64,000 bases of DNA, from the NCBI GenBank assembly GCA_023663145.1, contig JAMPHZ010000010.1, positions 17,400 through 81,399 of the forward strand, read 5' to 3'. The notes beneath the pieces were generated by a model. It saw nothing but the letters and a program-made list of their open reading frames with translations, had not been told where the DNA came from and did not search any database. Below, one piece after another: positions 9,201 through 16,195 of this stretch (position 1 is its first letter; each line of letters opens with the position of its first letter). The position numbers and the translations under genes were made by a program. The DNA comes from Odoribacter sp. (lineage in GTDB: Bacteria > Bacteroidota > Bacteroidia > Bacteroidales > Muribaculaceae).

Positions 9201-9899
9201 ATGAAAGCAATGAAAAAGACATGCACTAAAATTATAGAACCCGGCTACGTCTATATCCTGACGAATCCCAGTTTCCGCGAAGATTGGGTGAAAATTGGAA
9301 AAAGCGGCCGCCCGGTTGACATCCGTTCAAAAGAACTTGACAACACAGCCGTGCCATTGCCATTTGAGATTTTCGCCACAATGCAGACGGTGAAATTCAA
9401 CGAGGTAGAGAAACTGGTACACAAGACCATCGACCGCCTGACAGATCTGCGAATCCGTCAGAACCGCGAATTTTTCAATGTGCCGCCCCAAGTGGCACTC
9501 GATATATTCAACGACATCGCTCTGACGATTGACGATGCTGTTGTCACTGAGTACCGCGAGAACAAGCCTATTATCAAGGAAGAACCAAATCCGGAGCCAA
9601 CTCCCCACAAGAGGGAAGTTAAACGCGGTCGGTTTAAATTTTCTATGGTGGGCATCAAGATCGGCGACTACATCATCTTCGACCCAACAGGAGTTAGCGT
9701 GAAGGTTGCCAGCGATGACTCTGTTGAGTATCAAGACCGCATTTACAAACTATCTCCGTTTGTAGGAACATTTATGCCGGAGGAGAGGCGCAATACCTCC
9801 GGTGCATACCAAGGTGCCAAATATTTCTCTTTCAATGGGAAGGTATTGGACTATATGCGCAAAGAATTAGAAACGACATCCGAAGAATTATCAGAATAA
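9201..9899 (+). CDS. GIY-YIG/T5orf172-domain protein embedded in the type I R-M operon
   Basis: A 232-aa protein starting at the ATG at 9201, one base after the hsdR stop. The longer frame from 9156 overlaps hsdR and is less likely. Residues ~14-95 fit the T5orf172/MUG113 branch of the GIY-YIG fold: GYVYILTNPSF, then WVKIGKSGRP and FEIFATM. The C-terminal ~80 residues (VGIKIGDYIIFDPTG, YKLSPFVG, GAKYFSFNGKVL) resemble the small DUF4357/RAMA-like DNA-binding modules attached to restriction and modification proteins; that resemblance is my reading, not a search result. Co-transcription between hsdR and hsdM implies a role in the restriction system, perhaps an accessory nuclease or target reader. 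Its activity is unknown. Confidence 0.75.
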   Translation: MKAMKKTCTKIIEPGYVYILTNPSFREDWVKIGKSGRPVDIRSKELDNTAVPLPFEIFATMQTVKFNEVEKLVHKTIDRLTDLRIRQNREFFNVPPQVALDIFNDIALTIDDAVVTEYRENKPIIKEEPNPEPTPHKREVKRGRFKFSMVGIKIGDYIIFDPTGVSVKVASDDSVEYQDRIYKLSPFVGTFMPEERRNTSGAYQGAKYFSFNGKVLDYMRKELETTSEELSE

Positions 9900-9903
9900 A
9901 ATC

Positions 9904-11487
9904 ATGAGCGAGGAACTCCAACAAAAACTGCGTACCCAGCTTTGGGCAGTTGCCAATAACCTGCGCGGCAATATGTCTGCTAACGAATTCATGTATTTTT
10001 CGCTTGGCTTCATCTTCTATAAATATCTGTCAGAAAAGATTGAGAAATATGCCAACCAAGCACTTGAAAATGACGAGATAACATTCAAGCAACTTTGGGG
10101 AAGTCAGGAAGAGGAAGCCGTTGAGCTTCAAGATGAGGTAAAGAAGCAGTGTCTGGAGAATATCGGCTATTTCGTTGAGCCGCAGTTCCTATTCACATCC
10201 ATTATCGACGGCATCAACCGTAAGGAGAATATTCTACCCCAATTGGAGCGCTCGTTGAAACGTATTGAAGATAGCACCCTCGGACAGGAAAGTGAGGAGG
10301 ATTTCGGAGGTCTTTTCTCGGATATAGATTTGGCATCACCAAAGTTGGGCAAGACTGCCGATGACAAGAATAATCTCATCAGCAGTGTCCTCACCGCGCT
10401 CAATGGCATTGACTTCGGTGCTGACGAGGCAACTCAGATTGATATTCTCGGCGATGCTTATGAATATATGATTTCGCAGTTTGCCGCCGGTGCAGGTAAA
10501 AAGGCCGGTGAGTTCTACACCCCGCAGGAGGTCAGCCGCATTCTCGCTGAGATTGTCACTCTCGGTCACGCACGTCTGCGCAATGTATATGACCCGACGT
10601 GCGGTTCCGGCTCTCTGCTTATCCGTGCCGCCAATATCGGTAAAGCGGTAGAAATTTTCGGTCAGGAGAAGAACCCAACAACCTACAATCTTGCCCGCAT
10701 GAACATGCTGCTCCACGGCATCAAGTTCAGCAATTTCAAGATTGAGAATGGCGACACCCTCGAAGCCGATGCTTTCGGAGACCGCCAGTTTGACGCAGTT
10801 GTCGCAAACCCGCCATTCTCAGCCGAATGGAGTGCCGCCGACAAGTTCAATAACGACGACCGCTTCAGCAAAGCCGGACGTTTGGCCCCTCGTAAAACCG
10901 CTGACTATGCTTTTATCCTCCACATGATCTACCACCTCAACGACGGTGGCACAATGGCATGTGTCGCTCCTCATGGAGTGCTGTTCCGAGGAAACGCCGA
11001 GGGCGCAATACGCCGTTTCCTCATTGAGAACAAAAACTATGTGGACGCAATCATCGGTCTTCCGGCAAATATCTTCTACGGCACATCTATACCTACCTGC
11101 ATCATAGTGATGAAGAAATGCCGTAAGGAAGATGACAATATACTCTTCATAGACGCCAGCAAGGAGTTTGAGAAGGTCAAAACACAGAACAAACTCCGTG
11201 AGGAGCATATCCGTAAGATTGTCGAGACTTACCGCGACCGCAAGGAGATTGAGAAATACAGCCATTGCGCATCCCTTCAGGAGATTGCCGACAACGATTA
11301 CAATCTCAACATTCCCCGTTACGTTGACACATTCGAGGAAGAGGAGCCTATCGACATCAAGGCTGTAATGGCAGAGATCAAGGAACTGGAAGCCAAACGC
11401 GCTGATCTCGACAAAGAAATCGAGGGCTACCTCCGTGAACTTGGTATCGTTGATAATCTCAAAGACAATCCCTATGGCACAAGATAA
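9904..11487 (+). CDS. hsdM: Type I DNA methyltransferase, M subunit (HsdM)
   Basis: A 527-aa N6-adenine methyltransferase. The N-terminal helical HsdM domain occupies ~1-150. The SAM motif I is VYDPTCGSGSLL (~228-239) and the catalytic motif IV is NPPF (302-305). It combines with HsdS to set sequence specificity and with HsdR to form the restriction complex. It begins 4 nt after the GIY-YIG-like gene and overlaps the hsdS start by 14 nt, giving tight coupling of M and S. Full length and intact. Confidence 0.96.
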   Translation: MSEELQQKLRTQLWAVANNLRGNMSANEFMYFSLGFIFYKYLSEKIEKYANQALENDEITFKQLWGSQEEEAVELQDEVKKQCLENIGYFVEPQFLFTSIIDGINRKENILPQLERSLKRIEDSTLGQESEEDFGGLFSDIDLASPKLGKTADDKNNLISSVLTALNGIDFGADEATQIDILGDAYEYMISQFAAGAGKKAGEFYTPQEVSRILAEIVTLGHARLRNVYDPTCGSGSLLIRAANIGKAVEIFGQEKNPTTYNLARMNMLLHGIKFSNFKIENGDTLEADAFGDRQFDAVVANPPFSAEWSAADKFNNDDRFSKAGRLAPRKTADYAFILHMIYHLNDGGTMACVAPHGVLFRGNAEGAIRRFLIENKNYVDAIIGLPANIFYGTSIPTCIIVMKKCRKEDDNILFIDASKEFEKVKTQNKLREEHIRKIVETYRDRKEIEKYSHCASLQEIADNDYNLNIPRYVDTFEEEEPIDIKAVMAEIKELEAKRADLDKEIEGYLRELGIVDNLKDNPYGTR

Positions 11488-12628
11488 AGACCTCAAAACC
11501 CCTAATGTTCCACCTTTGCGCTTCCCCGGCTTCACCGACGAGTGGGAAAAGATTACACTTGGAGAAGTCGGCACTGGATTCAATTATGGATTGAATGCAC
11601 CAGCTAAAGAATACGATGGTGCGAATAAGTATATCCGTATTACAGACATTGAAGAATCGACAGGAGCCTATTCAGGAACCGATGTCGTTTCTCCTAACGG
11701 CAAACTATCGGATGAATATATTGTCAATGATAATGATATACTATTAGCGCGCACCGGTGCAAGTACTGGGAAATCATACCTTTATGCACCTAAAGACGGG
11801 CGGTTATATTTTGCTGGATTTTTAATCCGATTCAACGTAAATCTGGCAAATCCTTATTTCATATATACCAATCTGCATACAAGGAATTATTGGCGTTGGG
11901 TAAATATTATGTCTGCACGTTCGGGACAGCCGGGAATTAACTCCCAAGAATATTCCTCCTACCCATTTTACATACCCTCCAGAGAAGAACAGGACAAAAT
12001 AGCCAATCTAATCCAACGCTTAGACAAGCGCATTGCTACTCAAAACAAAATAATTGAGGATTTGAAAAAATTAAAGTCCGCAATTAGATGGAAGATATTT
12101 TCTGATTTGAAAAATCATCAGACTAAGGCTATTGAAGTTGGAGACCTCCTCGCTTACGAACAACCCAGTCCATATATTGTTACAAATGATGAGTATGTGT
12201 CAGATTCTAATATAATTCCTGTTCTGACTGCAAATAAGGGATTTATATTAGGCTACACAGACGAACCATTTGGAATATATCAGAAAGGAGACTGCATCAT
12301 TTTTGATGACTTTACAATGGATGCCAAGTTTGTAACTTTTCCATTCAAGGTTAAATCTTCTGCTATTAAGATACTGACCGCAAAGCCTAGTGTAAATCTT
12401 AGATTTATGTTTGAGTATTTACAGGAATTGGATTTGAAATCAGAAGAACACAAACGGCATTATATATCAGAGGTCGCTAAAATGGTGGTGTCAATACCCT
12501 CAATTGATATGCAAAATCGCATTGCTTCTATCTTGGCCTCAATAGACGCTAAATTGATGATTGAAAGTAATTTAGTCAATAGATATGAAGAAGAAAAACA
12601 ATATCTTCTCTCCAACATGTTTATGTGA
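11474..12628 (+). CDS. hsdS: Type I specificity subunit (HsdS), the expressed copy of an invertible locus
   Basis: A 384-aa subunit starting at the ATG at 11474 inside the end of hsdM. It has the standard two-half plan: target-recognition domain 1 (~20-175), a central helical spacer (IANLIQRLDKRIATQNKIIE), domain 2 (~215-350) and a C-terminal helix ending in LLSNMF. It is the only hsdS here with a start codon joined to hsdM. Two inverted repeats lie within it: 42 bp near the 5' end (11505-11546) and 16 bp between the two domains (12071-12086), each shared with a silent copy in reverse orientation. It converges with the first silent cassette and overlaps it by 8 nt. Confidence 0.93.
   Translation: MAQDKDLKTPNVPPLRFPGFTDEWEKITLGEVGTGFNYGLNAPAKEYDGANKYIRITDIEESTGAYSGTDVVSPNGKLSDEYIVNDNDILLARTGASTGKSYLYAPKDGRLYFAGFLIRFNVNLANPYFIYTNLHTRNYWRWVNIMSARSGQPGINSQEYSSYPFYIPSREEQDKIANLIQRLDKRIATQNKIIEDLKKLKSAIRWKIFSDLKNHQTKAIEVGDLLAYEQPSPYIVTNDEYVSDSNIIPVLTANKGFILGYTDEPFGIYQKGDCIIFDDFTMDAKFVTFPFKVKSSAIKILTAKPSVNLRFMFEYLQELDLKSEEHKRHYISEVAKMVVSIPSIDMQNRIASILASIDAKLMIESNLVNRYEEEKQYLLSNMFM
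11505..11546 (+). repeat. Outer inverted repeat, left arm (42 bp)
   Basis: Identical over 42 bp to the reverse complement of 16103-16144. It encodes VPPLRFPGFTDEW near the HsdS N-terminus, in the same frame in both copies. Inversion would replace the whole body of the expressed hsdS. Confidence 0.9.
12071..12086 (+). repeat. Inner inverted repeat A, left arm (16 bp)
   Basis: TTAAAGTCCGCAATTA matches the reverse complement of 13235-13250 exactly. It encodes LKSAI between the two recognition domains, in the same frame on both sides. Confidence 0.8.
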
Positions 12629-12645
12629 ACATATGGGAGAGAAGA
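12608..12645. repeat. Imperfect palindrome where two hsdS 3' ends converge
   Basis: CTTCTCTCC and GGGAGAGAAG, with ATGTT/ACAT pairing inside, face each other across the overlapping stop codons of the expressed hsdS and silent cassette 1. It arises because both genes end in the same conserved helix (LLSxMF), and it could also form a bidirectional hairpin. Confidence 0.5.
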
Positions 12646-13235
12646 AATGTCTTTTGATTATTGTATAGCGCGTAAAGCCGACTTGAATGTTCTATTTTAT
12701 CGCTGATTGCATTCATCATTTCTGCTATTCGCTTTTGCTCAGATAGATCAGGAAGATGTAGTTTCATATTGAAGAAGTCAACTACCGAAACATTGAGAAG
12801 CCCGTGATTCCGTGCTCCCTCCACACAAATCACTGATACTTCTCGATACCAACATTTCGACTCAAATAAATATACCAAAAAATCAGAATCAACGGTACCA
12901 TCTATAGGTCGGAAACAAATATATAGCGGCGAAAGCACTCCTTGTGGATATAAGTCCAATCTTTTCACTGCACCCCATGTGTACTCGCCAGAATAACTTT
13001 TATTATATGCAAAGTCTCCTTTATCGAGTAAGTAATAATTTGATAAATCAGCACTTGCTACTGATTTATTGAAAAAATCTATTTGACATACAAGTCCATA
13101 TTGAGCCGCTATTGTAAGAATCAAATTTGATATATTATTAGAGTTGCGTCGAGTTACTCGCTCACAGATATTGCCTAATCTGACCTCGTGCCATTGGTTC
13201 TTAGTAACATTAGATTTTCCGAAAATAATAGCCAT
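12621..13235 (-). CDS. Silent hsdS cassette 1 (second-domain half)
   Basis: A reverse-oriented half HsdS with one recognition domain and the C-terminal helix (KTFLLSHMF). An ATG exists at 13235 (MAIIFGKSN), giving 204 aa, but no promoter is seen. The open frame runs further upstream through the 16-bp repeat (LKSAI), so the cassette is better read as a donor domain. After inversion between repeats A the expressed HsdS would read through LKSAI into this domain in frame. The recognition domain differs completely from the one it would replace, as expected for specificity switching. Confidence 0.8.
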   Translation of the reverse strand: MAIIFGKSNVTKNQWHEVRLGNICERVTRRNSNNISNLILTIAAQYGLVCQIDFFNKSVASADLSNYYLLDKGDFAYNKSYSGEYTWGAVKRLDLYPQGVLSPLYICFRPIDGTVDSDFLVYLFESKCWYREVSVICVEGARNHGLLNVSVVDFFNMKLHLPDLSEQKRIAEMMNAISDKIEHSSRLYALYNNQKTFLLSHMFT

Positions 13236-13250
13236 AATTGCGGACTTTAA
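13235..13250 (-). repeat. Inner inverted repeat A, right arm (16 bp)
   Basis: Exact reverse complement of 12071-12086. It marks the 5' boundary of silent cassette 1. Confidence 0.8.
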
Positions 13251-13263
13251 GGATTGTGACGAT

Positions 13264-13320
13264 AAAGTAGGGTGTAAAATAATAAAAGCAGGGTATAAAT
13301 AGTGTAAAGTAGGGTGAAAA
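13264..13320 (+). repeat. Three 15-bp direct repeats with 21-bp period upstream of fic
   Basis: AAAGTAGGGTGTAAA (13264), AAAGCAGGGTATAAA (13285) and AAAGTAGGGTGAAAA (13306) start exactly 21 bp apart, two helical turns. The last ends 3 bp before the fic -7 core. This looks like an operator array, plausibly for autoregulation by the winged-helix domain at the Fic C-terminus (inference). Confidence 0.7.
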
Positions 13321-13323
13321 TGA

Positions 13324-13331
13324 TTATCTTT
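13324..13331 (+). promoter_or_regulatory. -7 promoter core of fic
   Basis: TATCTTTG, 16 nt before the fic ATG and 3 bp after the direct repeats, which would cover the expected -33 region. A bound regulator should therefore block or contact RNA polymerase. Confidence 0.65.
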
Positions 13332-13347
13332 GCAGAAAAATAGGATT

Positions 13348-14340
13348 ATGGCAACTGAATTGGAAATATTGGTAGGAAAATACCGTGCTCTTGGCATAGA
13401 CCAGCAATTGGACTATGACAAGTTTTATCTATACTCAATTATCACGCACTCTACGGCTATCGAAGGCAGTACAATCACTGAATTAGAAAATCAGATTATG
13501 TTCGACAACGGCATTGCCCTCAAAGGCAAGAGTCTTATTGAGCAGAATATGAACCTTGACCTCAAAGCGGCCTACGAACGAGCGTTGATATTTGCCCGCG
13601 ACCATTCTGATGTCACAATTTCGCGCCTAAAAGAATTGTCGGCACTGACAATGAAAAATACAGGAGCGGAATATCACACTCTGTTGGGCGACTTTTCTTC
13701 TGCAAACGGTGATTTGCGACTCCTCAATGTGACTGCTGGTGTCGGCGGAAAGTCCTACATGAGTTTCAATAAAGTTCCTGCCAAACTGCAAGAGTTTTGC
13801 TTAAGTCTCAATGAGCAACGTGACAGTGCCGGAAATATGACTATGCAGCAACTCTATGAGATGAGTTTCGATGCCCATTTCAATCTTGTAACCATACACC
13901 CGTGGGCTGATGGTAACGGTCGCATGGCTCGCCTTTTAATGAACTGGTTACAATTTGAATACGGCCTGATACCGTCGCGCATATTCGCTGATGACAAAGA
14001 AGACTATATCAAGGCATTGGTGGAGACTCGCGAAAACGAAGACCTCTCAATATTCCGCAACTTTATGACTCAGACTATGATTAAGCATCTGATAACCGAC
14101 ATTGCCAAATTTCAAGAATCTATTGGCGAGGATTTGCCGACAATCTCCACCAAAAAGCAAAAAACAGATGACCACATTGTAGAGTTACTTAAAGAAAATC
14201 CTAAACATACAGCCAAGTCTCTTGCCGAAGCTATCGGCATAACAATCAAAGGAATAGAAAAACAAATGTCAAAACTAAAATCGCAAGGACGTATAGAGCG
14301 TATTGGCTCAGCCAAAGGAGGCTCGTGGAAAGTGAATTAA
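13348..14340 (+). CDS. Fic-domain protein (probable AMPylase) with C-terminal winged helix
   Basis: A 330-aa protein. I choose the ATG at 13348; the earlier TTG at 13330 lies in the promoter core. The Fic motif HPWADGNGRMAR (184-195) keeps the catalytic His and the phosphate-binding DGNGR, so transfer of AMP to a target hydroxyl is likely. The inhibitory motif STAIEG (35-40) in the N-terminal helix indicates a self-restrained class III-like Fic. The last ~60 residues form a helix-turn-helix (TAKSLAEAIGITIKGIEKQM). It lies between silent hsdS cassettes inside the predicted invertible segment, with its own promoter. The target is unknown; it may be a passenger or may guard the R-M system. Confidence 0.9.
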   Translation: MATELEILVGKYRALGIDQQLDYDKFYLYSIITHSTAIEGSTITELENQIMFDNGIALKGKSLIEQNMNLDLKAAYERALIFARDHSDVTISRLKELSALTMKNTGAEYHTLLGDFSSANGDLRLLNVTAGVGGKSYMSFNKVPAKLQEFCLSLNEQRDSAGNMTMQQLYEMSFDAHFNLVTIHPWADGNGRMARLLMNWLQFEYGLIPSRIFADDKEDYIKALVETRENEDLSIFRNFMTQTMIKHLITDIAKFQESIGEDLPTISTKKQKTDDHIVELLKENPKHTAKSLAEAIGITIKGIEKQMSKLKSQGRIERIGSAKGGSWKVN

Positions 14341-14347
14341 GGATTAG

Positions 14348-14977
14348 TCAGCCTTAATAAAGGGACTGAATGATAAGTTCCATGATGAAGTTCAAGGCGA
14401 ATTTGTGTCTTTCTCAGAAATAGGGACTGCTTATTCAGGACTTTCAGGAAAAAGCAGCGATGATTTTGGTCAAGGGGCTCCTTTTATCACGTATCTCAAT
14501 GTCTATCAGAATAATGTTATAAATGAAGCTGATTTTGGATTGGTGACCATTAACGCAAATGAGAGTCAGCACACCATATCTTATGGAGATGTGCTGTTCA
14601 CTCTTTCATCCGAGACTCCCGAGGAAGTAGGTATTGGGTCTGTGTATTTGGGTGTGTCGGATAGATTCTATCTCAATAGCTTCTGCTTCGGTGTCTCAAT
14701 TCTCAATAAAGGCAGAATATATCCCCCATATTTAGCTTATCTTGTATCCTCCACAAAATTCCGTAAATTCGTTTATCCGTTGGCGCAAGGCAGTACTCGC
14801 TTCAACCTTCAGAAGAATGATTTCATGAAAAAGAAATTCATTCTTCCTACAATTGAAAGACAACGTAGGATTGCCACTACTCTTGATGCTATCAATGTTC
14901 AGTTGACAAATGAAAAGCGGTTAAAAGATTTGTATATAACTAAAAGGGAATATCTCCTGAGACAGATGTTTATATAA
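14348..14977 (+). CDS. Silent hsdS cassette 2 (second-domain half, no start codon)
   Basis: Begins just after fic. The frame is open from 14348 and reads LIKGLNDKFHDEVQGEF, then a complete recognition domain and the HsdS C-terminal helix (REYLLRQMF). No ATG lies at the head; a GTG at 14405 is the only formal start. The 13-bp repeat at 14355-14367 joins it to silent cassette 3. It therefore looks like a donor domain awaiting inversion rather than an independent gene. It converges with cassette 3 and overlaps it by 8 nt. Confidence 0.8.
   Translation, partial: SALIKGLNDKFHDEVQGEFVSFSEIGTAYSGLSGKSSDDFGQGAPFITYLNVYQNNVINEADFGLVTINANESQHTISYGDVLFTLSSETPEEVGIGSVYLGVSDRFYLNSFCFGVSILNKGRIYPPYLAYLVSSTKFRKFVYPLAQGSTRFNLQKNDFMKKKFILPTIERQRRIATTLDAINVQLTNEKRLKDLYITKREYLLRQMFI
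14355..14367 (+). repeat. Inner inverted repeat B, left arm (13 bp)
   Basis: TAATAAAGGGACT equals the reverse complement of 15574-15586. It encodes part of LIKGL in the same frame in cassettes 2 and 3. Confidence 0.7.
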
Positions 14978-16160
14978 ACATATTGTTCAATAGAAATTTC
15001 TTTTGGTGCTCCAGCGTCGTTAGAACATCGTACTCTAAATTTATCTTCTTATCAAGGGCCGATAGAGAGTCAGAGACGAGTTGTATTTCCATCTTATCAA
15101 TTGGCAATGGAACTCTATTTTCAAGAAACCTCTGATTACTGATGTTGATGGTGTTTTTCGCTCCCTTTTGAATTAAGGGAGATAGATAGTTATTGGTATT
15201 CAGCGGATTGAGGAAATAGTAATGCAGATAATTCCCAATTTCAAATGAGCAAGGTTGGTAAACGCCATACAATGGCGAAACAGCAGCTGGAGTCAAACAA
15301 TGACTTTGTTTGACGATACCAAAAGGCTGATTACCAGTCGGAGACTTTGTATAGACAATATCCCCATTATAGACGACATGATAATGGGCGGTATCTTTTG
15401 CGGCGAAAGATCTGCCCAAATATTCTACCTGATTGACAACGCCAGCACTTACCGAAACTGAATGCACTGGATGATAAGCGGCATTCAATTCGTTCCTTTC
15501 GGTAAGAATCTCAGATAGCATTATTCTATGCCAACTTCCGTTTGCAAATCCCTCTTGACTCAAACGCTGTATAAGTCCCTTTATTAGGGATTGCAGGTTG
15601 TCAATTATTTTGTTTTGGGTGGCTATACGCTCGTCTATGAGAGATAACAACTGCGAAATTTTTAATTGCTCATCTTTAGTGGGGACCGCAACCCTGATTT
15701 TACGAACCTCATTTGCCGAAATCTCTAAAAATGTCGAACCGCAAGATTTTTTAATTAACTCTTTCTTTTTTGTTTGAATTAAATAATACAGAAAGTCTGT
15801 ATAGATGTTCTTTGCAATTAAAGACTGGAAACCTTGATTAGTTGCACATTCTTGAAGAGTTAGAGAACACTCTCCAACTGTTGCGCGAGAACTTAAAAGA
15901 ATAGTATGCGGAGGCAATAGTTTTGCAGCAGAATTATTTAGTCCTTCTTCCGTAATTGTACGCAAACTTGAGTTTACATATTTGGTTTTCCCTATCTCAG
16001 AAGGCGTAAACCATTGAATATGTCCATTCCAATAAGATTTGTTTGTTGTATCTGGTGTCCCACCACCAAGAACTATTGCCAAATCCTGTATTGTCTTTTC
16101 CACCCACTCGTCGGTGAAGCCGGGGAAGCGCAAAGGTGGAACATCGGCTATATTATTTCT
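14970..16160 (-). CDS. Silent hsdS cassette 3 (two-domain copy lacking a start codon)
   Basis: A nearly complete HsdS with two recognition domains, a central spacer (ERIATQNKIIDNLQSLIKG) and the C-terminal helix (KKFLLNNMF). The frame is open only from 16160, just after a TAG at 16161-16163, and contains no upstream ATG. The first conserved residues, VPPLRFPGFTDEW, come from the 42-bp outer repeat. A TTG at 16133 could start 387 residues, but more likely it is silent until inversion places it behind the first ten codons of the expressed hsdS. Both of its domains differ in sequence from those of the expressed copy. Confidence 0.85.
   Translation of the reverse strand, partial: RNNIADVPPLRFPGFTDEWVEKTIQDLAIVLGGGTPDTTNKSYWNGHIQWFTPSEIGKTKYVNSSLRTITEEGLNNSAAKLLPPHTILLSSRATVGECSLTLQECATNQGFQSLIAKNIYTDFLYYLIQTKKKELIKKSCGSTFLEISANEVRKIRVAVPTKDEQLKISQLLSLIDERIATQNKIIDNLQSLIKGLIQRLSQEGFANGSWHRIMLSEILTERNELNAAYHPVHSVSVSAGVVNQVEYLGRSFAAKDTAHYHVVYNGDIVYTKSPTGNQPFGIVKQSHCLTPAAVSPLYGVYQPCSFEIGNYLHYYFLNPLNTNNYLSPLIQKGAKNTINISNQRFLENRVPLPIDKMEIQLVSDSLSALDKKINLEYDVLTTLEHQKKFLLNNMFI
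15574..15586 (-). repeat. Inner inverted repeat B, right arm (13 bp)
   Basis: Exact reverse complement of 14355-14367, located between the two recognition domains of cassette 3. Confidence 0.7.
16103..16144 (-). repeat. Outer inverted repeat, right arm (42 bp)
   Basis: Exact reverse complement of 11505-11546. It lies 52 bp upstream of the recombinase ATG. Outside the arm the sequence diverges at once, which sharply defines the boundary. Confidence 0.9.
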
Positions 16161-16195
16161 CTAATTTATCAGAAATTACCAATAATATTAACATT

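Larger units (their letters stand above)
11505..16144. other. Predicted invertible shufflon of hsdS cassettes
   Basis: Bounded by the 42-bp inverted repeats. Contents in order are expressed hsdS (+), silent half-hsdS (-), fic (+), silent half-hsdS (+) and silent near-full hsdS (-). Two inner inverted repeat pairs connect each larger hsdS with its neighbouring half copy. A tyrosine recombinase gene begins 52 bp outside the right arm. Similar tyrosine-recombinase-linked type I loci are known in Bacteroides and other gut bacteria. Inversion itself is inferred. Confidence 0.85.

Noticed and set aside
13264..13320. CRISPR array
   Set aside because: Three 15-bp units with 6-bp gaps are far too short and close; they sit at a promoter and no cas genes are present.
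12621..16160. Reading the silent hsdS copies as ordinary degraded pseudogenes
   Set aside because: All three have intact recognition domains, no internal stops, and in-frame repeats at their edges, which fits maintained donor cassettes.
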